A stretch of DNA of 64,000 nucleotides from Desulfosarcina ovata subsp. ovata (GTDB lineage Bacteria > Desulfobacterota > Desulfobacteria > Desulfobacterales > Desulfosarcinaceae). A program made the translations under genes and the position numbers. The stretch lies in the NCBI RefSeq assembly GCF_009689005.1, contig NZ_AP021879.1:806001-870000 (forward strand), read 5' to 3'. Positions 56,401 to 64,000 of the stretch are shown piece by piece. The first letter of the stretch is position 1. The number at the start of each line of letters is the position of its first letter. The notes under the pieces are model-generated. The model did not search any database and was not told where the DNA came from. It was given only the letters and a program-made list of their open reading frames with translations.

Positions 56401-56676
56401 ATGAATAAGATTGGACTGATCGAAGCTCTGAAGGAAATCAGCGGAATTTCAAAAGCTGAGGCCCGCAAGGCGGTTGAACTGTTCTTTGAAACAATGGCCG
56501 ATACCCTTGCGAATGGTGACCGCGTCGAAATCCGTGGACTATGCAGCTTTTTCGTGAAGGGATACGGTGCCTACACCGGACGTAATCCCAAATCTGGAGA
56601 AAAGGTGAAGATCAAACCGAAGAAGTTGCCATTTTTCAAGGCGGGGAAGGAATTGAAGGAACGGGTGGATCGTTGA
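56401..56676 (+). CDS. HU/IHF-family DNA-binding protein coupled to deacetylase
   Basis: A 91-residue protein: MNKIGLIEALKEISGISKAEARKAVELFFETMADTL, then NGDRVEIRGLCSFFVKGYGAYTGRNP, ending KELKERVDR. It has the HU/IHF dimer helices and the GRNPKSG beta-arm. It is a close paralogue of the gene split by the insertion sequence at 19788-21834. The ATG at 56401 is chosen by comparison with that paralogue (MNK start); another ATG two codons earlier is open and no strong Shine-Dalgarno is visible. Its TGA stop overlaps the TTG start of the deacetylase gene (TTGA), so translation of the two should be coupled. Lysines in it are potential acetylation sites. Confidence 0.92.
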   Translation: MNKIGLIEALKEISGISKAEARKAVELFFETMADTLANGDRVEIRGLCSFFVKGYGAYTGRNPKSGEKVKIKPKKLPFFKAGKELKERVDR

Positions 56677-57416
56677 AAGTCATTTATAGTCACAGCTTTT
56701 ATCCGGTGTACACATCTGACCCGGCCGCGGTGGCCGGAAGGATTGAGGCGGTGATGAATGCGCTTCCGGCAGGCACAAAACTGATTGAGGCAGAACCGGC
56801 CACCGAGGCGCAAATCGCACTGGCGCATACGATGGAACATATCAGATTCGTTCGCCAGGAGGGGCTTTACGACATTGCCGCACTTGCAGCAGGCGGGGCC
56901 ATGCAGGCGGCTCGGCTGGGCCTTGAGGCACCTACCTTTGGTGCCATTCGGCCACCCGGTCATCATGCCTCTGGTGATAGCTGCTGGGGTTTTTGCTATT
57001 TCAACAACATGGCGGTGGCGTTGCTGACCCTCAAGGATGAGGGACTGATCGAAACCGCCACCATCCTGGACTTTGACCTCCATTACGGCGACGGCAATGT
57101 GAATATTCTGGATCATCGCAGCTGGATGTCAATTTCCAATCCAGCAGGCCGTACCCGCGACAGATATCTCCAAGAGGTGGAGACTTTCATTGAGGCGAAC
57201 CCGGCAGACATCATCGGCATATCAGCGGGTTTCGACCATCACATCAATGATTGGGGTGGACTGCTACTCACCCAAGACTACCACACCATGGGACGAATGG
57301 TGATCAACTCCGCTCGTAAAAACAACGCTGGCTGTTTCGCCATCCTGGAAGGGGGGTATAACCACAAGATCATCGGCCTGAATGCCGCCGCTTTGATAGA
57401 AGGTCTCAGCTCTTAA
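56673..57416 (+). CDS. histone deacetylase / acetylpolyamine amidohydrolase family protein
   Basis: A 247-residue zinc deacetylase of the arginase-deacetylase superfamily. All catalytic residues are present: the His pair in RPPGHHA (97-98), zinc ligands D135 and H137 in DFDLHYGDG and D188 in GFDHH, and the tyrosine of LEGGYN (Y229). It is shorter than typical family members (about 300-380 residues), mainly at the N-terminus. The TTG start overlaps the stop of the HU/IHF gene by 4 bases, so the two are made together. Substrates known for the family include acetyl-lysine proteins, acetylpolyamines and acetoin-related compounds. The coupling suggests that the HU protein may be its substrate, which is untested. 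Translation by an unusual TTG start should be weak without coupling. Confidence 0.88.
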   Translation: MKVIYSHSFYPVYTSDPAAVAGRIEAVMNALPAGTKLIEAEPATEAQIALAHTMEHIRFVRQEGLYDIAALAAGGAMQAARLGLEAPTFGAIRPPGHHASGDSCWGFCYFNNMAVALLTLKDEGLIETATILDFDLHYGDGNVNILDHRSWMSISNPAGRTRDRYLQEVETFIEANPADIIGISAGFDHHINDWGGLLLTQDYHTMGRMVINSARKNNAGCFAILEGGYNHKIIGLNAAALIEGLSS

Positions 57417-57686
57417 TGGTTCAGCGTTTTTAAGGGATGGACCAAAAGTGCGGTCCACTCTGTTTGGCAGGCATTTCAGCTTTCCATTTCATATATGTAA
57501 AATACCGCTATTGTTTGTAATTTCCATTTTATGGCAAGATACCTGCAATTCAAGGAATGACAAATAGATTCAACTTTTGTGATCTATCCTGTACCCAAAT
57601 TAAAGACCTTGTAAGCTATATGCATAGCGGGCCGATCGGGTTTTTTCTTTCCAAAGTATACAAAATGGTCTCGCGAAGGAGGGCCG

Positions 57687-58778
57687 TCAGGCCGACGCAT
57701 CGGTCGTTTGATTCCCATTCTTCGATGACACCGCAAAGATCTGCAGGGGCGCATGCCGACCGCGCAATTGTCGCCGACCGCGGTCCTGGATGGCATAGGC
57801 ATCCCGGCCGTCAAGAAGGTCCAGGGCCGTACCTGATGCGAGAAAGCGGCTATCCAATTCCCTCGTGGCCTGCTCGATGCGGCTGGTAACGTTCATCACG
57901 TCGCCGTGGAACACGATGCTTCGCCGGTAAACGCCCACCTCGCCGAGCACCACGGGCCCGGCGTGCAGGGCGCCGCGCACGGCCGGGGTGACCCCGAAGG
58001 TCGCCTCGAACCACGGAGAGGCCTCGGCCAGTGCGCTCTGGATCTGGAAGTAACAGGCCAACGGACGGGCTTCGGGGCGGCCTTGAGCGATCTGCCAGGT
58101 GATGACGATCTCGTCGCCTACGTACTGGTAGATCTCGCCGTGCTGGTCGGTGACCGGATCGGCGATCAGGGCAAAGATGCGGTTGAGAAAACGATGAATG
58201 GAAAGCTCTCCGATCTCCTCGGCGATGCGCGTGGATCCGACGATATCCACAAAGAGAAAGAAGCGTTCCTCCATGCGCGGTTGGTGATAACGGCCCAACA
58301 GTAGGTTGCGCAGCGTGCGGCCACCTACCAGGCGGCTGATCTGCAGGAAAAAGATGATGATGAACATGATGATAAAGGAGAAGATGATCGACATGGGCGC
58401 GAAGGCCCGCGTAGTCTGGGGATCGTCCACGCCGCCGATCACCACCATCTCGCCCACACTGAACAGCTCGACGCACAAAATGACCGTGCTGTATACCACC
58501 CCCTTTATCAAAATGGTGATGATCAGGGGGGCTTGCTCGATGTGTTGCCCCCACGCCGTTCGCACGCCAAATATTTCCATCAGCGCGATTACGGAAGTGA
58601 TGATAAACCCGTGGACGGCGCCGATCATGCCACCAACCAGCAGCTCGCCCCAGCCGGCGAAGCCGATCAGGCTCCCGTAGACGACGCCCACGAAAATGCC
58701 AGCACCCATGACCCAGGCAAAGCGCCGGAGGCGCAGTCGGGTGCCTTCACCCATCGAACGGAAAAGGGATTCAGTCAT
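57687..58778 (-). CDS. membrane-bound class III adenylate/guanylate cyclase
   Basis: A 363-residue protein. The N-terminal half (about residues 15-170) has four or more membrane helices (WVMGAGIFVGVVYGSLIGF, IIFSFIIMFIIIFFLQI). The C-terminal half is a class III cyclase catalytic domain: FLFVDIVGSTRIAEEIG with the first metal Asp, YQYVGDEIVITW with the second, and VMNVTSRIEQATRE with the transition-state Asn and Arg. The Lys that selects ATP is replaced by Gln in YQYVGD, a pattern shared by a group of bacterial membrane cyclases. It should make cAMP or another cyclic nucleotide, probably in response to an envelope signal. A lone minus-strand gene; its predicted product is not linked to the riboswitch by sequence. 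Confidence 0.88.
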   Translation of the reverse strand: MTESLFRSMGEGTRLRLRRFAWVMGAGIFVGVVYGSLIGFAGWGELLVGGMIGAVHGFIITSVIALMEIFGVRTAWGQHIEQAPLIITILIKGVVYSTVILCVELFSVGEMVVIGGVDDPQTTRAFAPMSIIFSFIIMFIIIFFLQISRLVGGRTLRNLLLGRYHQPRMEERFFLFVDIVGSTRIAEEIGELSIHRFLNRIFALIADPVTDQHGEIYQYVGDEIVITWQIAQGRPEARPLACYFQIQSALAEASPWFEATFGVTPAVRGALHAGPVVLGEVGVYRRSIVFHGDVMNVTSRIEQATRELDSRFLASGTALDLLDGRDAYAIQDRGRRQLRGRHAPLQIFAVSSKNGNQTTDASA

Positions 58779-59109
58779 TGGTCGACCCTTCGCTGAATTG
58801 GGGCATAGTCCGAGTAAGGGTTCAACTTTAATTGATCCTTCACAATGGCATTGCCGACAAACTACATCAAAGAAGAAACGACATGCAAGGCAACGATACG
58901 GTTGGTACCCAAGGTAAGCCTATGATATCCAGTTGCTAAATGCAAATTCGATGTCTTCCTTGATACTTATGAGGGCTGGCAAGCTATACCAAATTCTTGT
59001 GAAAGCCGTTTTTGTGGGATAACCAAAACAAACTTGGGTAGGTTTGAAATACAAAGCTCTTGTTTAAAACAGTGACAGCTTATCGGTATTCTCTGAACCA
59101 CATAAACAA
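58779..59109. other. intergenic interval between cyclase and cupin genes
   Basis: 330 bases with no gene on either strand and no structure I recognise. It contains the promoter region of the minus-strand cyclase gene, but no promoter stands out. Confidence 0.4.
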
Positions 59110-59475
59110 TCATGGTGTGGTAGGTATTGCACGTTTGTCATTCATGTCCATGGGAGGCGTACCGAAAATGATGAATTCCAGGGGGGTGTCATCATCCGAT
59201 GCCAGGGAGTGGGGCACGCCTGCAGGAATGGTAACCACTGCCCCGGGATCCAGGCGGTATTCGGTTCCGCCGATGACGATCCTACCGCTGCCCGACAGGA
59301 CATAGTACACCTCCTCGTAGGCGTCATGCAGATGGGGGTCGCCCTGGGTGACCTTTACCACGTGCACGTTGGCGATACCGCTCTCGCCGCCGGTGACGAT
59401 GCGCTGCACATTGCCGTAGGGGCAGGAAAGTTCATCGGTTTGGGCGCGGTAGCGGACCACGGGCTCTTTCTTCAT
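59110..59475 (-). CDS. cupin-domain protein
   Basis: A 121-residue single cupin domain. Metal ligands can be seen: H48, H50 and E54 in GDPHLHDAYEEVYYVLSG, and H89 in PAGVPHSL. The motif order is the usual GDPHxHxxxEE...G(x)5 PxG(x)2 H(x)3N-type with some variation. Such proteins are metal-binding and may be isomerases, dioxygenases or sensors; the substrate cannot be read. The start is the ATG at 59475 with GAGGG upstream; 13 more codons upstream are open. It lies alone between two repeat-rich intergenic stretches. Confidence 0.85.
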   Translation of the reverse strand: MKKEPVVRYRAQTDELSCPYGNVQRIVTGGESGIANVHVVKVTQGDPHLHDAYEEVYYVLSGSGRIVIGGTEYRLDPGAVVTIPAGVPHSLASDDDTPLEFIIFGTPPMDMNDKRAIPTTP

Positions 59476-59512
59476 GTGATTCACCCTCTTTTTCTGAAAG
59501 GATTTATTTGCC

Positions 59513-59720
59513 ACCCCTCACCCCGGCCCTCTCGCCTCGATGGGAGAGGGAGCTGCGGCGAGCAACACTTATCCATTCATTACCAACGGTCGCGGTAAGC
59601 ATTCACCGGCCCCCTGAGTTAAGAAAATGGCGTGCAAGCGTTCCCATGCCTTTCATGAGTAAAGGCGGGTGCAGCAAACCTTCCCTCGCCCCTTTGGGGA
59701 GAGGGACAGGGTGAGGGGGG
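59513..59720. repeat. paired palindromic repeats, REP/MITE-like
   Basis: Left (59513-59555): a CCCTCACCCCGGCCCTCTC-type arm with an internal hairpin (CCCTCTC/GAGAGGG). Right (59682-59720): CCCTCGCCCC/GGGGAGAGGG followed by GGTGAGGGGGG. The two arms are inverted copies of each other about 130 bases apart. This GC-rich palindromic sequence is common between genes in many proteobacteria. Confidence 0.55.
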
Positions 59721-59771
59721 TAATACCAAGACCGGTCCATGAGCCGACGTTTTTTAAAAGCCGCCATCGCC

Positions 59772-60467
59772 TCAATCGCAGGCGCGGCCTCCTTCCGCGA
59801 TCGGTTTTGTCAAATCACCCGATTCAACCCGCTGTTTTTTTGTAATTAAGAGGAAAATGGGCCACAGTAGCAAGGGCAGGACCACCGCCAAAAAAACGCC
59901 GTATCCCGGATCGCCTTTGGATGCATGCCCGAGAAAAGCGAACAACAGACAGGTGGGCAGGGTGCCCAGCAACAGGGCGGCACTGAATCGTCTGAGATCC
60001 ATGCGCGCCAGGCCGGCCAGGATGGTCATCACTTCCGGCAGGATGGGCAGGATCCGGCTGACGATGATCCCCCAGCCGCCCCAGCGGTCGAATACGGTTT
60101 TGAAGCGCATCAATTCCCCTTCGCTGGCCAGCAGACGGGCGCCTTTCTCTCCGGCCAGCCGGGCCAGGCCGTATCCTGTGAATCCGGCCCCGGCCGATCC
60201 CACGACCGCAATCAGTCCTCCCATCCATACCCCGTAGACGCTGCCCAATGCGGCCATGATGCCGGTGGCGGGGATCGGTAGGAGAATGTCGCCGATCAGG
60301 AGACCGATGCCGACGAGCCAGGCCCACGTCCGGATCTGGTCGAACCATTGGGCGCAGGCCTCCTGGCTGAACAGCAGTTCGAGCTTCGCGCCCCACAATT
60401 CAAAGGAGGCGGCAAAGATGACGCCCAAAAGGACGGCAATAAAAAATAGTTTGGCGGCGAGTTTCAC
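59772..60467 (-). CDS. VTT/SNARE-associated (DedA/TVP38-like) membrane protein
   Basis: A 231-residue membrane protein of the VTT family. The characteristic region runs LLIGDILLPIPATGIMAALGSVYGVWMGGLI, then GAGFTGYGLARLAG, and SRILPILPEVMTILAGLARM with GTLPTCLLFAFLGH near the C-terminus. Five or six membrane helices are predicted. Family members move or flip lipids, or affect membrane homeostasis. The gene starts with GTG 16 bases after the end of the YdjY-domain gene, so the two are probably co-transcribed. Confidence 0.85.
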   Translation of the reverse strand: MKLAAKLFFIAVLLGVIFAASFELWGAKLELLFSQEACAQWFDQIRTWAWLVGIGLLIGDILLPIPATGIMAALGSVYGVWMGGLIAVVGSAGAGFTGYGLARLAGEKGARLLASEGELMRFKTVFDRWGGWGIIVSRILPILPEVMTILAGLARMDLRRFSAALLLGTLPTCLLFAFLGHASKGDPGYGVFLAVVLPLLLWPIFLLITKKQRVESGDLTKPIAEGGRACD

Positions 60468-60483
60468 GATTTATCCCATGAGG

Positions 60484-61284
60484 TTATTTTTGTTCAGCGC
60501 CTGCAGGTTTGATGATCATAACCACCTTGGTCCCTTTTGGCGGCACAATTTCTTCGTTGACAAAATAGAGACGGTCATCACTGCCGGTTGGCAGTCTGTG
60601 GTCAAGCAGCGCATACGGGTCATGATAGGTTGATGCGATAGAATGCTCGATTTGTGCCATGAACCTGCCATTAACTATTTTCGAGCCGGTATATACCCAA
60701 TCGGTATGTTGCATGGATTTGCCGGTTTGTTGATTAAATATGAGATCTTCCGCACGGCGAGTGTGGCGTTTCTTGGCTTCGTCGACCCACTGAACGGATA
60801 TTTCAACAGGGTCGCCTTCAGGGATGGAATCTTCACCCTGACTTTCCAGTTTCCTGTCACCAGGTTCCAGTCCAACCAAAAGCAGCGCTATATTCAAATA
60901 AAAAGGCTCGGCATCAATCTTCAATACACTTTCATGGAGCTTTCCCCGATATCCGCAGGCCAGATATTCAACCAATCCTTTATCCATATTGACCTCTCCT
61001 CTTACGGTAATCATCGGAATGTGTTTATCGATGACGATATTGCCGATGAGCAGCCTGCCTTCTCCCATTTTTCGGATTGGGGGCATTTGATCCATTCTGA
61101 GTGGCTTGCCTTTTTCCCACAGGGGGGCATCACGCCCGGGCGCCGGTTTGGGCGCGTTTTGTTGGACCTGGTCCTTTTTAACACCATCTGAAGCCATAAC
61201 ACATTCGAAAGGGTAACCAACTGCCATAAAAACAGCGAGAATCATTGTTGTAATAATCGAAAATAAAGGTCCGGATGTTCTCAT
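60484..61284 (-). CDS. YdjY-domain exported protein
   Basis: A 266-residue exported protein with an N-terminal signal peptide (SIITTMILAVFMAVGYPFECVMA). The mature part matches the YdjY family: VRGEVNMDKGLVEYLACGYRGKLHESVLKIDAEPF, YLNIALLLVGLEPG, DWVYTGSKIVNGRFMAQIEHSIAS. The function of the family is unknown; E. coli YdjY is a periplasmic protein of uncertain role. AGGAGAGG lies just before the ATG. It is divergent from the gene at 61383, with a shared 98-base promoter region. Confidence 0.75.
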   Translation of the reverse strand: MRTSGPLFSIITTMILAVFMAVGYPFECVMASDGVKKDQVQQNAPKPAPGRDAPLWEKGKPLRMDQMPPIRKMGEGRLLIGNIVIDKHIPMITVRGEVNMDKGLVEYLACGYRGKLHESVLKIDAEPFYLNIALLLVGLEPGDRKLESQGEDSIPEGDPVEISVQWVDEAKKRHTRRAEDLIFNQQTGKSMQHTDWVYTGSKIVNGRFMAQIEHSIASTYHDPYALLDHRLPTGSDDRLYFVNEEIVPPKGTKVVMIIKPAGAEQK

Positions 61285-61304
61285 TCACCTCTCCTTTTAT
61301 GTTG

Positions 61305-61333
61305 TTGACAGGCTGGCGTTGAACTAATATCTC
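61305..61333 (+). promoter_or_regulatory. candidate sigma-70 promoter for the gene at 61383
   Basis: TTGACA at 61305-61310 and TATCTC at 61328-61333 with a 17-base spacer. The -35 is perfect and the -10 is weak. Confidence 0.45.
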
Positions 61334-61382
61334 AATTGAATACCAACGCATTGAAAATCATTCAAACGCTTGGAGGAATATC

Positions 61383-62138
61383 GTGAAAAAGTTTTTTATT
61401 GCAATCTCAGCAGTTTCTTTGGTTACCCTTGTTTATCTGTTTGTTTTCGAAAAGGGACCAGAAGATAGGCAATTGACACCAGCATCGACAGTAACAACAA
61501 AACCACTTCCCTCCCAGGAAGATAAGACGCTGGAAAGCAAAGATTCAAAAAAAGAATCCATCCAGCAGCCTGAGTATACAAAAAAGGTTCAACACCGTTT
61601 GCCCGAACAGTCTCTACCCGAAGTTGATGGCACCAGTATACCCGTTAGGGAAGATATCAGGAACATGCTGCCTGATCAGTTATACGAACTGGTCGACAGT
61701 GGCCAAGCTCTTTTCGACCTCTCTCCCGAGGAATTCGTACAACTGGCAAACCGTCTCTCTCAAATGGCCCGTGATGGGGATCCTTGGGCTGGTGATGCGT
61801 TGGCGTCACTGACAATGGGTGTCGCTGACAATCAGGAGCGGCACATGTTAATGCAGATGCTGGGTCGCTCCGGAAGTGAGAAAGCGTCCCCTGTACTTTT
61901 GGAAATACTGCAAAGCAACCTCGACAATCCAACGGAAGTCGTTCGCATCAGCTCCTATCTGCCCAAAGTCGACGGCACGCTGGCCAGGGATGTGGTGGAC
62001 GCGTTATTTGCCATGGTACGGCAGCCCGGTATTTCCTCCGACGTTACCAAAAGCCTGGTCGGCACCATTTTCCATAAGGGGGGGAGATACGGTCAGCAAC
62101 TCGCTATTGAAAATGAAATGGTTCCCTTCATGAATTAG
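61383..62138 (+). CDS. membrane-anchored helical protein, unknown function
   Basis: A 251-residue protein starting at GTG with GGAGG before it. A membrane anchor lies at residues 4-24 (FFIAISAVSLVTLVYLFVF), followed by a 60-residue charged Ser/Thr/Lys-rich linker. A helical domain then has repeated motifs (ALASLTMGVADNQERHMLMQMLG, SPVLLEILQSNLDN, VVDALFAMVRQPGISSDVTKSLV) that recall HEAT-like repeats. I do not recognise a family. The terminator at 62228-62257 ends its transcript. It is probably a periplasmic scaffold or adaptor. Confidence 0.55.
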   Translation: MKKFFIAISAVSLVTLVYLFVFEKGPEDRQLTPASTVTTKPLPSQEDKTLESKDSKKESIQQPEYTKKVQHRLPEQSLPEVDGTSIPVREDIRNMLPDQLYELVDSGQALFDLSPEEFVQLANRLSQMARDGDPWAGDALASLTMGVADNQERHMLMQMLGRSGSEKASPVLLEILQSNLDNPTEVVRISSYLPKVDGTLARDVVDALFAMVRQPGISSDVTKSLVGTIFHKGGRYGQQLAIENEMVPFMN

Positions 62139-62227
62139 CAAGCATTTAATTGAACCCTTCAATGGCATAAACGATCTGGTTTCTTTGGTTTTCCGAATTC
62201 TCGGAATGCTCACCTCTTGGTACATAG

Positions 62228-62257
62228 AAACGCCGCCGGATATTTCCGGCGGCGTTT
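62228..62257 (+). terminator. bidirectional intrinsic terminator
   Basis: AAACGCCGCCGGA (62228-62240) and TCCGGCGGCGTTT (62245-62257) form a perfect 13-bp stem with a 4-base loop. It separates two convergent genes and has T or A runs on both sides. Confidence 0.85.
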
Positions 62258-62286
62258 GGTTTCATCCGGCCGTTTAGCCCTTTCGA

Positions 62287-64000
62287 TTACGGTGCCAGGG
62301 CCGGCAGGTTGTCAACGATATAGTGTTGCCCATTGAAGTCGAACTCCGCTTTCCAGCGCCAATCTCCCGTGGGAGCGATGCGCCGGTTAAGTTGAACTTC
62401 GATTTCAGCACTCATCGCACCCGGATCGCATGCCGTCGTTACCACGTCTCCCGGAGCCATGCTGCCCAAGACCGCAGTGTCGTTCAGAATGGTCAAATTG
62501 GTGGGCGCCTGGGTTAGGGTCACCACAACATTCTCGGCAACGCCAGTTCCCAGGTTGGAAAAATCCACCACAATGCCATACCGGTAAAGGGTCCTGGAGA
62601 TTGCTTCGCGGAAACAGTAATTATAATCCTGAGCATAGACCAGGGCAATCGACACGATGTTGACCTGCGGAGAGGTCTGATCCGTAAGTCCGTGGCTGTC
62701 GGTAACCCTCAAGGTGATTGACTGGGACACCGGATTCGGGAACAGCTTCTGGACAACGCTGTAATCGCCGGGTGTGACCGGCGTTCCATCGTCACCGTTA
62801 GCCTCATTGTAGTTACCGTCGCCATCCAGATCCCACTCGAAGGAAACGATGCTGTCACCCAGGCAGGAGGGGTTGCCAGCATCGGTACAGGCGTTGGGAT
62901 CGTAAGAACTGCTGCCGTCGAATACGATGGTGTCGCCCGGCAGGCCGGCCCAGGGGCCATCGGTCTGGGCTACCGGCGGCACATTGCCGCTGGTCACTTC
63001 GACGGTGGCCGTATCCGTATCGTCCTGCACCGGGTCGCTGTCGTCAATGACCCGCAAAGTCACCGTATAGGTTTCATCCGCGCCGGTATCCGGGTAGTTG
63101 ACATTGGCCGTCAACCCGGTTGCGCCCTCACCGGCACCCGGGGACCCGGCACTTTCCCACCACAGGCCGTCAGCGGCATTGAAATCCCACTGGTAGGTAA
63201 CGATGTTTTGCGCCGGATCCTGGTGGTAAGAGCCAGACCCGTCGAGCATAACATCCTGACCGGCATTGACCGGCCCGTATGGACCACCAGCTTCAGCCAC
63301 TGGAGGCAGGCCGCCAACGGCAGGTGCCAGCATGGCTAGTGCTGCACCAGTGGACATTGGATCCGGAATCGGCAGCCATGTATGGTGATCGTACCAGCGA
63401 TCATTGGCATTTTGATCTCCAACAAGGTATTCGGTGTAAAGGGTTTCCCAATCTCGACCTGCCAAATCGCTTAGGTTTAGATATTTCATTCCTTTATAGA
63501 AGGCGTACATATGGTAGTATGCCCCCAAGTTGCCGTCATCCCCTGCTACGTTCCAATTGTTGTCTAAAAAAGTCAGAGCAGATTGAACATTAGTGTCCGT
63601 CGGCGTATAACCCGTATATTTAAGCATTGCCAAACCGGCGCCAGTTTTGCCGAAGTTTTCCCAACTGCCAGGGTAGTCATAGCCAAATCCCCCGGTGGTA
63701 TCGCCCTGGGTGTAGGCCAGCCAGTCTCGCAACCTTGCTTTGACCTTGGGGTTAATATGGATGTTCCACCGGGTTTCGGCCTCTTCCAACCCCAGCACTG
63801 GCCATTGGGATACCGAGTTATCTGACGATCCATAGTTTCTACTGTACCGCCAACCGTCACCGTTGGGGTTACAGTCTCCCTGATCCGCAATTTCTATTTG
63901 AGCGGCACAGATCGTATACCAAGACTCTCCGCCATTATCAGAGTAACTGACCTCTGTATCATAGATGCCTGGCGCATAAGTGTGTTCCGGGCCGTAGCCA
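62287..64000 (-). CDS. alpha-toroid / PKD multidomain exoprotein (5' end outside window)
   Basis: The frame is open to the right edge, so the N-terminus is missing; about 570 residues are visible. Residues from the edge to about 63,320 resemble the alpha-toroid of the terpenoid cyclase/prenyltransferase fold: NPNGDGWRYS, YTQGDTTGGFGYDYPGS, WENFGKTGAGLAMLKY. They are followed by a PKD domain (SYHQDPAQNIVTYQWDFNAAD), a second PKD-like domain (CLGDSIVSFEWDLDGDGNYNEANGD) and a C-terminal beta domain (YGIVVDFSNLGTGVAENVVV). No enzyme-type DXDD or QW cluster is complete, so it is probably a structural or glycan-binding toroid. Part of the surface-protein theme of the window. Confidence 0.75.
   Translation of the reverse strand, partial: GYGPEHTYAPGIYDTEVSYSDNGGESWYTICAAQIEIADQGDCNPNGDGWRYSRNYGSSDNSVSQWPVLGLEEAETRWNIHINPKVKARLRDWLAYTQGDTTGGFGYDYPGSWENFGKTGAGLAMLKYTGYTPTDTNVQSALTFLDNNWNVAGDDGNLGAYYHMYAFYKGMKYLNLSDLAGRDWETLYTEYLVGDQNANDRWYDHHTWLPIPDPMSTGAALAMLAPAVGGLPPVAEAGGPYGPVNAGQDVMLDGSGSYHQDPAQNIVTYQWDFNAADGLWWESAGSPGAGEGATGLTANVNYPDTGADETYTVTLRVIDDSDPVQDDTDTATVEVTSGNVPPVAQTDGPWAGLPGDTIVFDGSSSYDPNACTDAGNPSCLGDSIVSFEWDLDGDGNYNEANGDDGTPVTPGDYSVVQKLFPNPVSQSITLRVTDSHGLTDQTSPQVNIVSIALVYAQDYNYCFREAISRTLYRYGIVVDFSNLGTGVAENVVVTLTQAPTNLTILNDTAVLGSMAPGDVVTTACDPGAMSAEIEVQLNRRIAPTGDWRWKAEFDFNGQHYIVDNLPALAP

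Overview
The window looks like chromosomal DNA of a Gram-negative, probably anaerobic deltaproteobacterium (Desulfobacterota-like). This is an inference from family content: PEP-CTERM exported proteins, a GEMM-type cyclic-dinucleotide riboswitch upstream of a surface-protein operon, very large secreted Ig-like proteins, an exported ChrB-C protein beside a ferric-type ABC transporter, and a bacterial histone-deacetylase homologue. No rRNA, tRNA or CRISPR array was seen.

Layout. (1) 1-1.7 kb: a TraN-like conjugation protein with the tail of an upstream gene. (2) 1.9-10.3 kb, minus strand: a ferric-type ABC importer (binding protein, fused permease, ATPase) ending in an exported ChrB-C-domain protein, preceded by envelope proteins (DUF1573 lipoprotein, FlgD-Ig lipoprotein, two TolB-like propellers, a small coiled-coil protein). 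(3) 10.4-18.2 kb, minus strand: a two-gene operon for a PKD/discoidin/FlgD-Ig exoprotein and an RHS/YD-repeat protein with a cysteine-rich C-terminal domain, behind a GEMM-like aptamer and an intrinsic terminator. (4) 18.3-23.2 kb: two PEP-CTERM proteins, each behind a sigma-54-like site, an HU gene, and a second HU/IHF gene cut by a 1,762-bp insertion sequence with 9-bp target duplications. (5) 23.7-44.65 kb: two adjacent giant secreted-protein genes of about 3,280 and 3,682 codons. The first ends in an alpha/beta-hydrolase domain; the second is Ig-like, carboxypeptidase-regulatory-like and IPT/TIG-like throughout. (6) 45.4-57.4 kb: a mobile-element maintenance module (Cas4-like nuclease, putative annealing protein, double-OB SSB, RadC-like JAB protein, ArdC, ParB-like protein), a copy of an IS1634-family element, periodic repeat arrays that may be a partition or replication locus, and an HU gene translationally coupled to an HDAC-family deacetylase. 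(7) 57.7-64 kb: a membrane class III cyclase, cupin, VTT-family membrane protein, YdjY-domain protein, a membrane-anchored unknown, and a partial alpha-toroid/PKD exoprotein.

How it fits together. Regions 2-5 and 7 are dominated by export and cell-surface functions, with second-messenger control (riboswitch, cyclase) and probable sigma-54 control. Regions 1 and 6 carry genes typical of conjugative plasmids or ICEs. Three genes of region 6 share an unusual 5' leader in which pyrimidine tracts can mask the Shine-Dalgarno sequence. The best candidates for undescribed biology are that leader RNA, the HU-HDAC gene pair, the repeat arrays upstream of the ParB-like gene, and the giant-protein pair.
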